Below are positions 17,519 through 27,562 of a stretch of DNA of 48,902 nt, one piece after another (the stretch's first letter is position 1; every line of letters starts with the position of its first letter). The notes below the pieces were generated by a model that worked only from the letters and a program-made list of their open reading frames with translations, made no database searches and was not told where the DNA came from. This DNA is from Deltaproteobacteria bacterium (GTDB taxonomy: Bacteria; Desulfobacterota; Desulfobulbia; Desulfobulbales; S012-135). The stretch is from assembly GCA_015488275.1 (NCBI GenBank), contig WFOD01000287.1:1-48902 (forward strand). The letters run 5' to 3'. The position numbers were made by a program, and so were the translations under genes.

Positions 17519-18682
17519 ATGGAGCGGATTGTTACGGTCGAAGGCGGCGTTCCCCTGAAGTTGTGGCTTGACCGGCTGGACGCGGGGACGATGGAGCAGG
17601 CTGAACATTTGAGCCGGCTGCCCTTTGTCTTTCAGCATGTGGCGATCATGCCTGACGCTCATGTGGGCTACGGCATGCCCATCGGCGGCGTGATGGCCCT
17701 GCGTGATACGGTGATTCCCAATGCCGTGGGCGTGGATATCGGCTGTGGGATGTGCGCTCAGCGCACTTCGTTGTCGCGCCTTTCGCGGGAACAGTTGACG
17801 CGGATTATGACCGAGGTGCGGCGTCGCATTCCTTTGGGCTTCAAGCACCACCGCCGGCCGCAACCCCGCGATCTCATGCCAGCGGCCACGGGCCCCTTGC
17901 GCGTTGTTGAGCAGGAGTATGAGCGGGCCTTGCACCAGCTTGGCACGCTTGGCGGGGGCAACCACTTTATCGAGATCCAGCAGGGATCGGATGGCCGGAT
18001 CTGGCTGATGATCCATTCTGGGAGCCGCAATCTCGGCTACCGCGTGGCCAACTACTACAACAAGGTGGCAGCCAACCTGAATCAGCGCTGGAAAGAGGCG
18101 GCCCCTGCCGCATGGCAACTCGCCCATTTACCGTTGGAGCATGAAGTGGGCCAGGCGTATCTGGCCGAAATGCAGTTCTGCGTTGCGTTCGCTTTGGCAA
18201 ACCGGATGTTGATGATGGAGCGCCTGAAAGAGGCGGTGTTTTCTGTGGTTCCAGGCGTGACCTTTGACACGTTCATCAACATTGCTCATAATTACGCTGC
18301 GGTGGAGGAACATTTCGGCGTGCCGGTGGTGGTGCATCGCAAAGGGGCCACCCGGGCTGAGTCCGGCGAATTGGGCATCATTCCTGGCTCGCAAGGGACA
18401 CCGAGTTATATCGTCCGCGGCCGCGGCAATCCGGAAAGCTTTCGCTCGTGCTCCCACGGCGCTGGCCGTCGGCTGGGCCGTAAACAGGCGCAACGCCAGC
18501 TTTCCCTGGCGGCAGAGAAGAAGCGCCTCGACGCCCAGGGCATTCTTCATGCCATTCGTGGCGTGCGTGATCTGGACGAGGCTGCGGGCGCGTATAAAGA
18601 TATCGGCCGGGTGATCGCCTGTCAGCGCGACTTGGTGGAAGTGGTGGTGGAGTTGCGTCCCCTGGCCGTGATCAAGGGATAA
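17519..18682 (+). CDS. rtcB: RtcB-family RNA ligase
   Basis: MPDAHVGYGMPIGGVMAL, VGVDIGCGMCAQRT, LGTLGGGNHFIEIQ, MIHSGSRNLG, RSCSHGAGR. Confidence 0.95.
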   Translation: MERIVTVEGGVPLKLWLDRLDAGTMEQAEHLSRLPFVFQHVAIMPDAHVGYGMPIGGVMALRDTVIPNAVGVDIGCGMCAQRTSLSRLSREQLTRIMTEVRRRIPLGFKHHRRPQPRDLMPAATGPLRVVEQEYERALHQLGTLGGGNHFIEIQQGSDGRIWLMIHSGSRNLGYRVANYYNKVAANLNQRWKEAAPAAWQLAHLPLEHEVGQAYLAEMQFCVAFALANRMLMMERLKEAVFSVVPGVTFDTFINIAHNYAAVEEHFGVPVVVHRKGATRAESGELGIIPGSQGTPSYIVRGRGNPESFRSCSHGAGRRLGRKQAQRQLSLAAEKKRLDAQGILHAIRGVRDLDEAAGAYKDIGRVIACQRDLVEVVVELRPLAVIKG

Positions 18683-19823
18683 GCGCCTCTGCCAGCGCGG
18701 CCGCTGCTTCCTCTAGCCGCGAAGCGGTATGATGGAGCGTGATGGTGAAACGGAGCCGGGCCGTTCCTGGCGGCACGGTGGGCGGCCGCACGGCGGTCAC
18801 ATAGAAACCGCGTTGACAAAGGGTTTGGGCGGCAGCAACGGCCGCATCGTCCCGGCCGACGATCACGGGAACGATCTGGGACGGGCTGGAGGTCTCGATA
18901 CCGTGCCGCGAGAGGGCCTGTTTAAACCATTGGCTGCGGCCGGCGAGTTCTGAGCGCAGGGAGGGGTCGGCGCGCACCACTTCGATGGCTGCCTGCGAGG
19001 CGGCCGCAGTGGCCGGCGGCAGGGCGGTGGAAAAGATAAAGGTGCGGGCCCGGTTGATGAGCACATCGATGAGCATTGGACCGGCGGCGACAAAGGCGCC
19101 GTAACTTCCTAGCGCCTTGCCAAAGGTGCCCAGCACGAGATCCACCTCGGCCGACAGGCCCATCTCTCTTACCCGCCCTCCTCCTTCAGGACCATAGAGG
19201 CCCACAGCGTGCGCCTCGTCCACCATGAGGAGAAATCCGTAGCGCTTTTTGAGGGCGACGATATCGGCCAATGGGGCGAAGTCGCCGTCCATGGAGTAAA
19301 CCGACTCCACAACGACCAATGCCGGGCGGCCGGAATGTTGGCGGAGGAGCGCCTCCAGGTGGTCGCAGTCGTTATGGCGGAAACGGAGCATCCGGGCCCC
19401 GGCCAGCCGGCAACCGTCGTAAATAGAGGCGTGGTTCAGGCGATCGGTGAGCACCACCCCATGCCGGCCGATCAAGGCGGGGATGATGCCGGTGTTGGCC
19501 AGATAGCCGCTGCCGAACACGAGGGCCCGCTCCTTGGCGACCAGTGCCGCTGCCGCCTGTTCGAGACAGCGGTGCGGCGGCAGGTCGCCGCTCATGAGGC
19601 GAGCCGCTCCCGCGCCGGTTCCATACCGTTCGATGGCGGCTTGCGCGGCGGCCGCCAGCCTGGGGTCATGGGCCAGGGCGAGATAGTCGTTGGAGGCAAA
19701 GTCGTGAAGTTGCCGGCCCTGCTGTTCTGTGACCCGTCCAGGGGCGGGACGATCGATAACGGGCAAACGCCGAAAGCGGCCCGCTGTGCGCAACCCTTTT
19801 AGCCAAGCTGCGAATGACTCCAT
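18672..19823 (-). CDS. bioF: 8-amino-7-oxononanoate synthase
   Basis: FASNDYLALAHDPRL, DRLNHASIYDGCRL, MVDEAHAVGLYGPEGGG, GTFGKALGSYGAFVA. Confidence 0.92.
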   Translation of the reverse strand: MESFAAWLKGLRTAGRFRRLPVIDRPAPGRVTEQQGRQLHDFASNDYLALAHDPRLAAAAQAAIERYGTGAGAARLMSGDLPPHRCLEQAAAALVAKERALVFGSGYLANTGIIPALIGRHGVVLTDRLNHASIYDGCRLAGARMLRFRHNDCDHLEALLRQHSGRPALVVVESVYSMDGDFAPLADIVALKKRYGFLLMVDEAHAVGLYGPEGGGRVREMGLSAEVDLVLGTFGKALGSYGAFVAAGPMLIDVLINRARTFIFSTALPPATAAASQAAIEVVRADPSLRSELAGRSQWFKQALSRHGIETSSPSQIVPVIVGRDDAAVAAAQTLCQRGFYVTAVRPPTVPPGTARLRFTITLHHTASRLEEAAAALAEALIP

Positions 19824-20749
19824 AGTTCTTGCACTGCGGCCACCAAGCGGTGGTCGGCTTCGGGCATGCGGCCGCGTTGGGTGAGATAGCCGCCAATCAT
19901 CATTGCGTCGGCGCCGGCCATGCACGCCATGCCGAGGAGGTCGGTAAGGGCGGTCTCCCGGCCGGCGCAGAGGCGCAGGGGCGTTGAAGGGTTGATGAGC
20001 CGCCACAAAGCGATGGCGCGCAGGATCTCCGTGGCTGTCAGCGGCGGCCGCTTGGCAAGCGGGGTGCCGGGAAGCGGAATGAGGATGTTGAAGGGGACGG
20101 AATCCACCTGTAGTTCCCGTAACGTACAGGCCAGGGATATGCGGTCCTCTTCGCTTTCTCCCAAGCCGATGATGCCGCCGGCGCAAACCTCGAGCCCCGC
20201 ATCCTGGGCTGCGCGAATGGTGGCGATCCGTTCCTCAAAGGTATGGGTGGAGACGATCTGCGGGAAAAACTCCCGGGATGTTTCCAGGTTGTGGTGGTAG
20301 CGGTTGACGCCAGCCTCCTTGAGGATGAGGAGCTGATCGCGGTTCATGATGCCCAGTGAAGCGCACAGGGTGATGTCCACCTCCCGCCGGATGGCGGTGA
20401 ACGCCTCGGCAATGCGCTCCACTTCCCGGTCCGTGGGGCCGCGGCCGCTGGTGACGATGGAAAAGCGATGCGCGCCGATCCGCTTGGCCTCCCGGGCGGC
20501 GGCCACGATCTCCTCCGTTGTTTTGAGGGGGTAGACCGGCGCGTCGGTGGCGAAATGGGCCGACTGCACGCAAAAGGCGCAGTCTTCGCTGCACTTGCCA
20601 GATTTTGCGTTGATGATCGAGCAGAGGGAAAAGCGCCGGCCCCGGTTGTTCAGTTTGGCGGCCAGCGCCTCCTCCATGAGCTTAGGCAGGGGAAGACGGC
20701 GCCAAGCTTCGATGGTGTCGCGGCTGGGAACAGCGTTGTTGGTCGTCAT
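19799..20749 (-). CDS. bioB: biotin synthase
   Basis: INAKSGKCSEDCAFCVQSAHF radical SAM motif; NLETSREFFPQIVSTHTFEERI; overlaps bioF. Confidence 0.96.
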   Translation of the reverse strand: MTTNNAVPSRDTIEAWRRLPLPKLMEEALAAKLNNRGRRFSLCSIINAKSGKCSEDCAFCVQSAHFATDAPVYPLKTTEEIVAAAREAKRIGAHRFSIVTSGRGPTDREVERIAEAFTAIRREVDITLCASLGIMNRDQLLILKEAGVNRYHHNLETSREFFPQIVSTHTFEERIATIRAAQDAGLEVCAGGIIGLGESEEDRISLACTLRELQVDSVPFNILIPLPGTPLAKRPPLTATEILRAIALWRLINPSTPLRLCAGRETALTDLLGMACMAGADAMMIGGYLTQRGRMPEADHRLVAAVQELWSHSQLG

Positions 20750-20926
20750 GGGGAGGCTCCTTGCAACACATTTTCGTTGTGATGGTTGCCGGACGGCTCG
20801 GCGAAAGAGGCGAGCAGCGTCCGAGTACGGGCAAGCACGGCGGTCAAGCCGCTGCCTTTTGGTTGCCGCGCGGATTTGCGCGACGTGAGCGCATGGACCA
20901 GGAGCAAGCGGCTTTTCCGCCGCCGC

Positions 20927-22282
20927 TCACCGTCGCTTGAGCCCAAAGACCCCCCCCTTGGTCTTGCGGGCAAAGGCCGGCGTCCGTCCGCCGGGCCGGT
21001 ATTTACGGCCGGTTTTGGCCGGTTTTTTTGCTTCTTGCGGTGTGGTGGATTGCTGTTTCTTGCGGCGCGCCTTTTTGGCGGGCAGCGGGATCACCTCGGC
21101 CTTTTGTCCGCCGGCGCCTTCCCGGTAAAGCTGAAAGAACTGGAGCCCTTGCTCAAAGTAGCTCTTGCGCTGGAGTTTTTTCGGCCAAGAGCCGCGGTGG
21201 CTGTGTTTTTCAAAGGTGATCACGTTCACGAGCAGGCCGGTGATCACTTCTTTGTCCATCCGTTTGATGTTGAGCCGGACGAGGAGATCATCGAGCGCGG
21301 CGCGGACCTGCCGGGAATAGGCGAAGAACTCCGCCCCCTTGCGCTCGGTCAAAAGGTCGAGCCGTTTGATGGCGTACGGCAAGAGGATAAGGGCGAGGAG
21401 CATGGGCTCAGGCAGGGATTCCGGCTGTTGCCGGTGAAAACGGTCGATAATTGCTCCGAGACGAAGCAAGAGACGCATGCTCTGCCCATCGGCCGGCAAC
21501 ATGTCGCGATAGCAGGGAAAGAGGCGGTGAAAGACGCCGCTGTCCACGGCGAGGCGCAGCCAACGCTCCACGGTGGTGCCTTTGAGGTCTTTGAAGAGTT
21601 CGTCCCGCAGGCGGGACACAGGGCAAAGATCGAGAAGATGGCACAGCTCCTTGGTGGCCGCCCAGGTTTCCGTTTCTATGGAGAAGTCGTTGCGGGCCGC
21701 ATGGCGGATCACCCGCATGGTGCGCACCGGATCGTGGGTAATGCGCAGCCTGGGGTTGCCTATCAGGCGGATGACGCCGTTGCGCAGATCCTCCATGCCG
21801 CCGGTGTAGTCGATGACCGTAAAGTTTTCGATTTCATAGAACAAGGCGTTGATGGTCAGGTCGCGGCGGAAGGCGTCTTCCGCAGGCGTGCCAAAGGTGT
21901 TGTTGGAAGGGAGCACCGCGGTGTCCTCGGTCTTGTCGTCGTATTCGCTGCGGGTACGGAAGGTGGACACCTCGATGACCTTGCCGCCTTTGAAGAACAC
22001 CTGCACCAACCGGAAGCGGCGGCCGATGATGCGGCTGTTGCGAAAGATCTTGCGGAGTTGGCCAGGGCGGGCATCGGTGCTGATATCAAAGTCTTTGGGC
22101 CTATTGCCCAACAGCAGGTCGCGCACGCCGCCGCCCACCAGGTAGGCGATATGGCCGGCGTCGCGCAGGCGGTACATAACTTTGAGGGCCTCGCGGTCGA
22201 TATCCTTGCGGGAGATCGGGTGTTCGCTGCGTGGAATGATCGTTGGCTCGGGCAGCGGCTCCGATGAGGTGGATGTGTGCAT
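20927..22282 (-). CDS. pcnB: poly(A) polymerase / tRNA nucleotidyltransferase family
   Basis: AYLVGGGVRDLLLGNRPKDFDISTDA, RRDLTINALFYE, basic C-terminus. Confidence 0.88.
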   Translation of the reverse strand: MHTSTSSEPLPEPTIIPRSEHPISRKDIDREALKVMYRLRDAGHIAYLVGGGVRDLLLGNRPKDFDISTDARPGQLRKIFRNSRIIGRRFRLVQVFFKGGKVIEVSTFRTRSEYDDKTEDTAVLPSNNTFGTPAEDAFRRDLTINALFYEIENFTVIDYTGGMEDLRNGVIRLIGNPRLRITHDPVRTMRVIRHAARNDFSIETETWAATKELCHLLDLCPVSRLRDELFKDLKGTTVERWLRLAVDSGVFHRLFPCYRDMLPADGQSMRLLLRLGAIIDRFHRQQPESLPEPMLLALILLPYAIKRLDLLTERKGAEFFAYSRQVRAALDDLLVRLNIKRMDKEVITGLLVNVITFEKHSHRGSWPKKLQRKSYFEQGLQFFQLYREGAGGQKAEVIPLPAKKARRKKQQSTTPQEAKKPAKTGRKYRPGGRTPAFARKTKGGVFGLKRR

Positions 22283-22366
22283 AAGCGATTTTGCCGTGCG
22301 AAGCGGCGCTGTTTTTTGGTATGGTTGAGGGGTCGTCTGAACCGGCAACTGTAAAGGGGAAGGTCC

Positions 22367-23521
22367 GTGGAGCCAGCAATGAAGCAAAAAGACGTGGAGA
22401 GAGCCAGCGCGCCTCCCAAGTTTCAGGGACGGGAGTACATTGTGGTCCTTTTCCTGGTCACTTTGCTGCTTTTGGGCCGTCTCCTGTGGCCGTTCCTTTC
22501 CATCCTGGTGCTCGCCTTCTTGCTCGCCGGCATCTTTCAGCCGGTGTACACGTTTTTCCGCCGGTGGCTGTCGCCTAACGTGGCGTCGCTCGTTACCTGC
22601 GTGCTCATCGTGCTGGTGGTGTTCGTGCCGCTCACCTTTTTTGTGGCCTCGTTGTCTTCCGAGGCGTATGGGTTGTACCAGAGCGGGAAAAACGTCAATC
22701 TCGGGGTGAAACTCAAAGAGTTGATGCAGGAGAACGAGCTTCTCGCCCGGATACGCGCTGTGCTCGACGGATACGGCGTGTCGATTGCTCCGGAAGACAT
22801 GAGCGCCTGGATCGCCGACGCCACCCGTTTTGTCGGGCTGTTTCTCTACAATAAGGCGAGTTCCTGGGCCGCCAATATTATGACCTTTCTCCTTGATTTT
22901 TTCATCATGATCTTAACGATCTTTTTTCTGCTCATCGATCACCGGCAACTCCTCGACTATTTGTTGCGGCTCCTGCCCCTTCCCTCTGCCCAGGGGCAGC
23001 GCCTGCTCGACAAGTTTCAGGAGATCGCCGGCGCGGTGCTGATTGGCAACGGCGTGTGCGGCCTGATCCAAGGCACGTTGGGAGGGGTGCTTTTCGCCCT
23101 GTTTGACCTCGGCCCTCCCATCCTCTGGGGAGGGGTGATGGCTATTCTCGCTTTTTTGCCCATCTTTGGCATTGGCTTGGTCCTCATCCCCGTGAGCGTG
23201 ATCATGCTGCTCAAAGGCCGGTTGGGTCTGGCGATTGGCGTATTCGTTTTTTATCTGCTGCTCTCGTTTTCTGTGGAGTACGTGCTCAAGCCGAAAATGG
23301 TCGGCGAGCGGGTACAGATGCATACCTTGCTTGTTTTTCTCGCCATCATGGGCGGGTTGTCTGTTTTCGGCTTTTTGGGCATCATCTACGGCCCGCTCAT
23401 TGTCACCGCCTTCCTGACAATGGCCGAAATGTTCATGATGACTAAAGAGGCAACGGCCTCCAGTGAGGTAGGTGGTGGCGGTGAGTTCGCCTGCGATGAG
23501 GGAGATTGCTGCTCCGGATGA
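22367..23521 (+). CDS. AI-2E/PerM family transporter
   Basis: Multispanning; LGPPILWGGVMAILAFLPIFGIGLVLIPVSV, FGFLGIIYGPLIVTAFLTM. Confidence 0.88.
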   Translation: MEPAMKQKDVERASAPPKFQGREYIVVLFLVTLLLLGRLLWPFLSILVLAFLLAGIFQPVYTFFRRWLSPNVASLVTCVLIVLVVFVPLTFFVASLSSEAYGLYQSGKNVNLGVKLKELMQENELLARIRAVLDGYGVSIAPEDMSAWIADATRFVGLFLYNKASSWAANIMTFLLDFFIMILTIFFLLIDHRQLLDYLLRLLPLPSAQGQRLLDKFQEIAGAVLIGNGVCGLIQGTLGGVLFALFDLGPPILWGGVMAILAFLPIFGIGLVLIPVSVIMLLKGRLGLAIGVFVFYLLLSFSVEYVLKPKMVGERVQMHTLLVFLAIMGGLSVFGFLGIIYGPLIVTAFLTMAEMFMMTKEATASSEVGGGGEFACDEGDCCSG

Positions 23522-23535
23522 CGGGCAGAAGATAA

Positions 23536-23612
<77 letters not shown>

Positions 23613-23782
23613 ACCCGAGTGGCTGGCGGAACTTCAGGCCAGCATCAGTGTTTCGTTCGTAATTTGATAGCATTAGCATGGAGGCTTGGCGCCGTCAAGC
23701 GAAAAGGGCTTTGCCGGGTAAAACCCTTGACGCCTGCTTCACCTTTTGTTATAGTAGGGATCGCCTTTAACGGAATGAGTGC

Positions 23783-23858
23783 TCCTCGGTAGCTCAGTTG
23801 GTAGAGCAGGTGGCTGTTAACCACCCTGTCGCTGGTTCGAGTCCGGCCCGGGGAGCCA
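23783..23858 (+). tRNA. tRNA-Asn (GTT)
   Basis: TCCTCGGTAGCTCAGTTGGTAGAGC...CTGTTAA...GGTTCGAGTCCGGCCCGGGGAGCCA. Confidence 0.97.
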
Positions 23859-23901
23859 GATTTCAATCCGCCAACTTGAGGCGGTTCTTTAGTTAACGCA
23901 G

Positions 23902-23933
23902 AACCCCGACGGCTGACCCGCTCGGGGTTTTGT
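23902..23933 (+). terminator. rho-independent terminator
   Basis: AACCCCGA-N12-TCGGGGTTTTG. Confidence 0.75.
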
Positions 23934-24080
23934 TTTGCCCCGTGTCAACGTTTTGCCTGCCCTCACCCCTCACCCTTTCGTGTTTTTTTGCCGGCCTTGC
24001 CAGGCCCTTTTTGCGGCTATGGCTAGGCGCTGCGGTTTTTCTGTCCGGTGACCGTTGCATAGCCTGCTCTGGAAAGCGTC

Positions 24081-25214
24081 ATGCTCAAAATCATCAGTGT
24101 TGTGGGGGCCCGTCCCAATTTCATGAAGATCGCCCCTATCGTGGCGGTCATGGATCGTTATCCCATGGCGATCGATCATCTTCTCGTCCATACCGGGCAG
24201 CACTACGACGAGAAGATGAGCAGGGCCTTTTTCCATGCTTTGCGCTTGCCCAAGCCGGATATTGATCTGGGCGTGGGCAGTGGCAGCCATGCCGAGCAAA
24301 CGGGCAGGATCATGATCGAGTTCGAAAAGGTCTGTTTGCGGGAGCGGCCGGATCTTGTCCTCGTGGTCGGCGATGTCAACTCCACGATGGCCTGCGCCAT
24401 CACCGCTAAAAAATTAGGGATCAAGGTGGCGCACGTCGAGGCTGGCCTGCGGTCGCGCGACATGGCCATGCCGGAAGAGATCAACAGGCTGTGCACAGAC
24501 GTGCTGTGCGACTTTCTTTTCACCACCGACCGCTTTGCCAATGAAAATTTGCAGAATGAGGGGGTGCCGGCAGACAAGATATTTTTTGTTGGTAACGTGA
24601 TGATCGACACGTTGCTCAGACACAAAGAGGCCGCCAAGAAGCTCTCGCTTCGCCGCGAACTTGGCCTCAAGCCCAAGCAGTACGCCACCCTCACCTTGCA
24701 CCGGCCGTCCAATGTGGATGACAAACAGACCCTTGAGGGCATTCTCCAAGCGCTGACCGCCATCGCCAAGGAACTGCCCATTGTTTTTCCCATGCATCCC
24801 CGCACGAAGAGCAGGGTGGAAGGGTTCGGCCTGGGCGGTTATCTCAACTTTGGCCAAGAGGTTCGCGGTATTTGGTGTACCGAACCGCTGGGCTATTTGG
24901 AACTGCTTCATCTGAACATGGAGGCCCGCATGGTGTTGACCGATAGCGGCGGGCTCCAGGAGGAGGCCACAGTGCTCGGTGTGCCGTGCATCACGTTGCG
25001 CCACAATACAGAGCGGCCGATCACGTGCACGGAAGGGACTAACAGGATCGTGGGCAACGCCCCCCAAAGTATTGTCAGCGCGGCCCGCGCGGTCGCCGTC
25101 CAGCCGCCGCGGAAAGCGCGCATCCCAGAAAAATGGGATGGCCGGGCTGCGGAGCGGATTGTTAGGATCTTGCTGGATAGGCTCGGAAAAGCCTCTTCAT
25201 CCTCCTGCGCTTGA
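24081..25214 (+). CDS. wecB: UDP-N-acetylglucosamine 2-epimerase
   Basis: VVGARPNFMKIAPI, HVEAGLRSRDMAMPEEINR, LTDSGGLQEEATVLGVPCITLRHNTERP. Confidence 0.95.
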   Translation: MLKIISVVGARPNFMKIAPIVAVMDRYPMAIDHLLVHTGQHYDEKMSRAFFHALRLPKPDIDLGVGSGSHAEQTGRIMIEFEKVCLRERPDLVLVVGDVNSTMACAITAKKLGIKVAHVEAGLRSRDMAMPEEINRLCTDVLCDFLFTTDRFANENLQNEGVPADKIFFVGNVMIDTLLRHKEAAKKLSLRRELGLKPKQYATLTLHRPSNVDDKQTLEGILQALTAIAKELPIVFPMHPRTKSRVEGFGLGGYLNFGQEVRGIWCTEPLGYLELLHLNMEARMVLTDSGGLQEEATVLGVPCITLRHNTERPITCTEGTNRIVGNAPQSIVSAARAVAVQPPRKARIPEKWDGRAAERIVRILLDRLGKASSSSCA

Positions 25215-25661
25215 AAAGCGCAAAAGGATCCAAAGGCAGCCAGCCGCATACGCGCCTGCGGCCAAGTCGTCGGCCATGATGCCGAGGCCGCCGTGCAGCC
25301 GCGTGTCGAGCCAGCCCACGGGAAAGGGCTTTACGATATCGAACAGCCGGAAAAGGAGAAAGCCTGCCGTCCAGGTGACAAGGCTGGGCTCAAAGGGCGC
25401 CAAGGCGACCAGCATTCCAGCGATCTCGTCGATCACCACGAGCCCAGGATCAGGCCGGTCGAGGATTTTTTCAGCTGCGCCGGCGCTCGCCACGCCCAGG
25501 GCAACGGTTACCGCCAGGGCGATCCCATAGCCGGTTGGGGAGAGACGGCTGAAGAGCCAATGGAGGGGCAAGGCGGCAAGCGATCCCCAGGTGCCCGGCG
25601 CCACCGGCAGGTAGCCAGCGCCAAAGCCCGAGGCGAGAAACAAAAAGGCGCGTGGCGTCAT
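25197..25661 (-). CDS. pgpA: phosphatidylglycerophosphatase A
   Basis: PGTWGSLAALPL, VIDEIAGMLVAL, FRLFDIVKPFPVGWLD, GIMADDLAAG. Confidence 0.93.
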   Translation of the reverse strand: MTPRAFLFLASGFGAGYLPVAPGTWGSLAALPLHWLFSRLSPTGYGIALAVTVALGVASAGAAEKILDRPDPGLVVIDEIAGMLVALAPFEPSLVTWTAGFLLFRLFDIVKPFPVGWLDTRLHGGLGIMADDLAAGAYAAGCLWILLRFSSAGG

Positions 25662-26854
25662 GTTTCTTCTTCCTGCATATTCTCACGGTTGGCCGCAAGC
25701 CGTGTCACCTCGTCGTAAATCCGGCGCAGCGGCACGTTGTGACGCCTGGCAAGATGTTGGCACGAGTCGAATTCCGGCCGCCACTCGATACCGTTTGGGG
25801 TCTCCACCTCCTTGACCTCCACTTCCCCCCAGGCGCAGCACACCGTGCGTTTCCGGCGCGGCAGGGTCCACCGCTGCGCGCGACGGCGGCACAGGCCAAT
25901 GGCCGTGGTCTCCCCTAGGATCAGACGGCAAAGATCAGTGGCGCTGGCTGGATCGGCCAAGACCCGTAACAGCCAGCCAGGCCGGCCTTTTTTCATGGTC
26001 GCGGGGAGCCAGGCCACATCCAGTGCCCCTGCCGCCAGGAGCTGTTGGCCGACATGGCCGCAGATCTCGGCCGGGCAGTCGTCAATAGTGGTTTCAATGA
26101 TCTCTACGGTTTGCGCTTCTTTGGTTTCGCTGCGGGCCTCGCCCAGGAGCAGCCGCAGGATATTGGGCCGACCGTCTGGCCGCTGTTGGCTTCCGGCGCC
26201 GCAGCCCCAGCGCGCCAGACGCATGGGGGGAATGGGGCCGAACGCCGCGGCCAGTTGCCGCGCCAGGGCCGCGCCAGTGGGGGTCACCACTTCCATGCGC
26301 ACGCCGCTGTCTTCCACAGGCACGCCGTCGAGCAAGGCGAGCACCGCTGGCGCGGGCAGGGGCAGGGGGCCGTGCGCGCTGCTGATCCAGCCGCGGCCGA
26401 GGGGCAGGGGACTGCACACGACTTTCTCGACACCCAAGTGGTCAAGGCCGGCTATGACGCCGGCAATATCCACCAGGGTATCGACCGCGCCGACTTCGTG
26501 AAAGTGCACTTCGTCGATCCCACACCCATGTACTTGGGACTCGGCTGCGGCCAGCCGATGGAACACAGCGAGCATCTGCTCTTTGATAGTGTTGGCGAAC
26601 GCGGCCCGGCCGATCTGCTCCCTGATCGCCGCTAAGGTGCGCAGTGGTTGGCCGTGCGGGGCCTCGACCACGATGCGGGTGGCGGCCAGAGCGCCCACGT
26701 TGCCCCTGGTGATGGCCAGGCGTACGTGATCGAGCCCGAGCCGGGCGGGAATCTCGCGGACAAAACCGGCCTCCAGGCCGGCATCCACCAGGGCTGCGAG
26801 CAACATGTCGCCAGCTACCCCGGAGCAGCAATCGAGATAGGCGAGCAGGCCCAT
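25658..26854 (-). CDS. larC: LarC family nickel insertion protein
   Basis: YLDCCSGVAGDMLLAALVDAGL, DEVHFHEVGAVDTLVDIAG, VVTPTGAALAR, IETTIDDCPAE. Confidence 0.93.
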   Translation of the reverse strand: MGLLAYLDCCSGVAGDMLLAALVDAGLEAGFVREIPARLGLDHVRLAITRGNVGALAATRIVVEAPHGQPLRTLAAIREQIGRAAFANTIKEQMLAVFHRLAAAESQVHGCGIDEVHFHEVGAVDTLVDIAGVIAGLDHLGVEKVVCSPLPLGRGWISSAHGPLPLPAPAVLALLDGVPVEDSGVRMEVVTPTGAALARQLAAAFGPIPPMRLARWGCGAGSQQRPDGRPNILRLLLGEARSETKEAQTVEIIETTIDDCPAEICGHVGQQLLAAGALDVAWLPATMKKGRPGWLLRVLADPASATDLCRLILGETTAIGLCRRRAQRWTLPRRKRTVCCAWGEVEVKEVETPNGIEWRPEFDSCQHLARRHNVPLRRIYDEVTRLAANRENMQEEET

Positions 26855-26857
26855 GCG

Positions 26858-27562
26858 TTAATCCTCCTCCACGTGATAACGGCCGAGGAGACGGCGGCGC
26901 AGCAAGTAGCAGGGCACGAAGATCACGGCGCACAAGAGCAAGAGGAGCCCAAGCTCGGCAAAGTTGCGTTCGTACACCTTGGCGCCGTTCAGGGAGAGGA
27001 GCAGGGTGCCCGGCATCCGGCCTACTGCGGAGATGAACAAAAACACCGGCAGGGGCATCCGGCTCATGCCAAGTATATACGAAAAAATATCCTTGGGCAG
27101 GCCGGGCAAGAGAAAGAAGACAAAGGGCCAAACAAAATCGTTGCGGTGTACCAGGCGGTCGAACTGTTCATAGCCCTTCATCCGCTGCAAGCGGGGGCCA
27201 ATGAGGTCGGCGAAGGAGCGGCCGATGGCAAAGGCGATCCATGATCCCAGGGCCAGGCCGATGGTCGAGTACCAGAAGCCCGGCCACAGGCCGAAGAGAT
27301 AGCCGCCCAGGATGCCGGTGGCCTCTCCTGGCATGGGGGCGAGCAGGATCTGCAGCACCTGCAGGCCGATAAAAACGAGTGGCGCTGCCGCGCCGTAGTC
27401 GAGCACCTTGGCGCGCAGGGTTTCGCCGTTGTCGAGCAAGGCGTCCACCCGCGCCAATAGGCGCACCGTGTCGAGATCGGCGAGCCAAAAGAACGCTGTC
27501 GTCCCGGCAACGACGAAAAGAAGCAGAACAGCAAGACGGATGGCGTGTTTGGCGTTAGGCAA
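26858..27562 (-). CDS. VTT-domain (DedA/TVP38-like) membrane protein
   Basis: LLAPMPGEATGILGGYLFGLWPGFWYSTIGLALGSWIAFAIGR, FVFFLLPGLPKDIFSYILG; likely TTG start overlapping the fmt stop (uncertain). Confidence 0.82.
   Translation of the reverse strand: MPNAKHAIRLAVLLLFVVAGTTAFFWLADLDTVRLLARVDALLDNGETLRAKVLDYGAAAPLVFIGLQVLQILLAPMPGEATGILGGYLFGLWPGFWYSTIGLALGSWIAFAIGRSFADLIGPRLQRMKGYEQFDRLVHRNDFVWPFVFFLLPGLPKDIFSYILGMSRMPLPVFLFISAVGRMPGTLLLSLNGAKVYERNFAELGLLLLLCAVIFVPCYLLRRRLLGRYHVEED

Noticed and set aside
17495-18682. rtcB as part of an RNA repair system (archease, rtcA, rtcR)
   Set aside because: No partner gene or sigma54-type regulator is adjacent; neighbours are a permease and biotin genes, so it is treated as a stand-alone gene.
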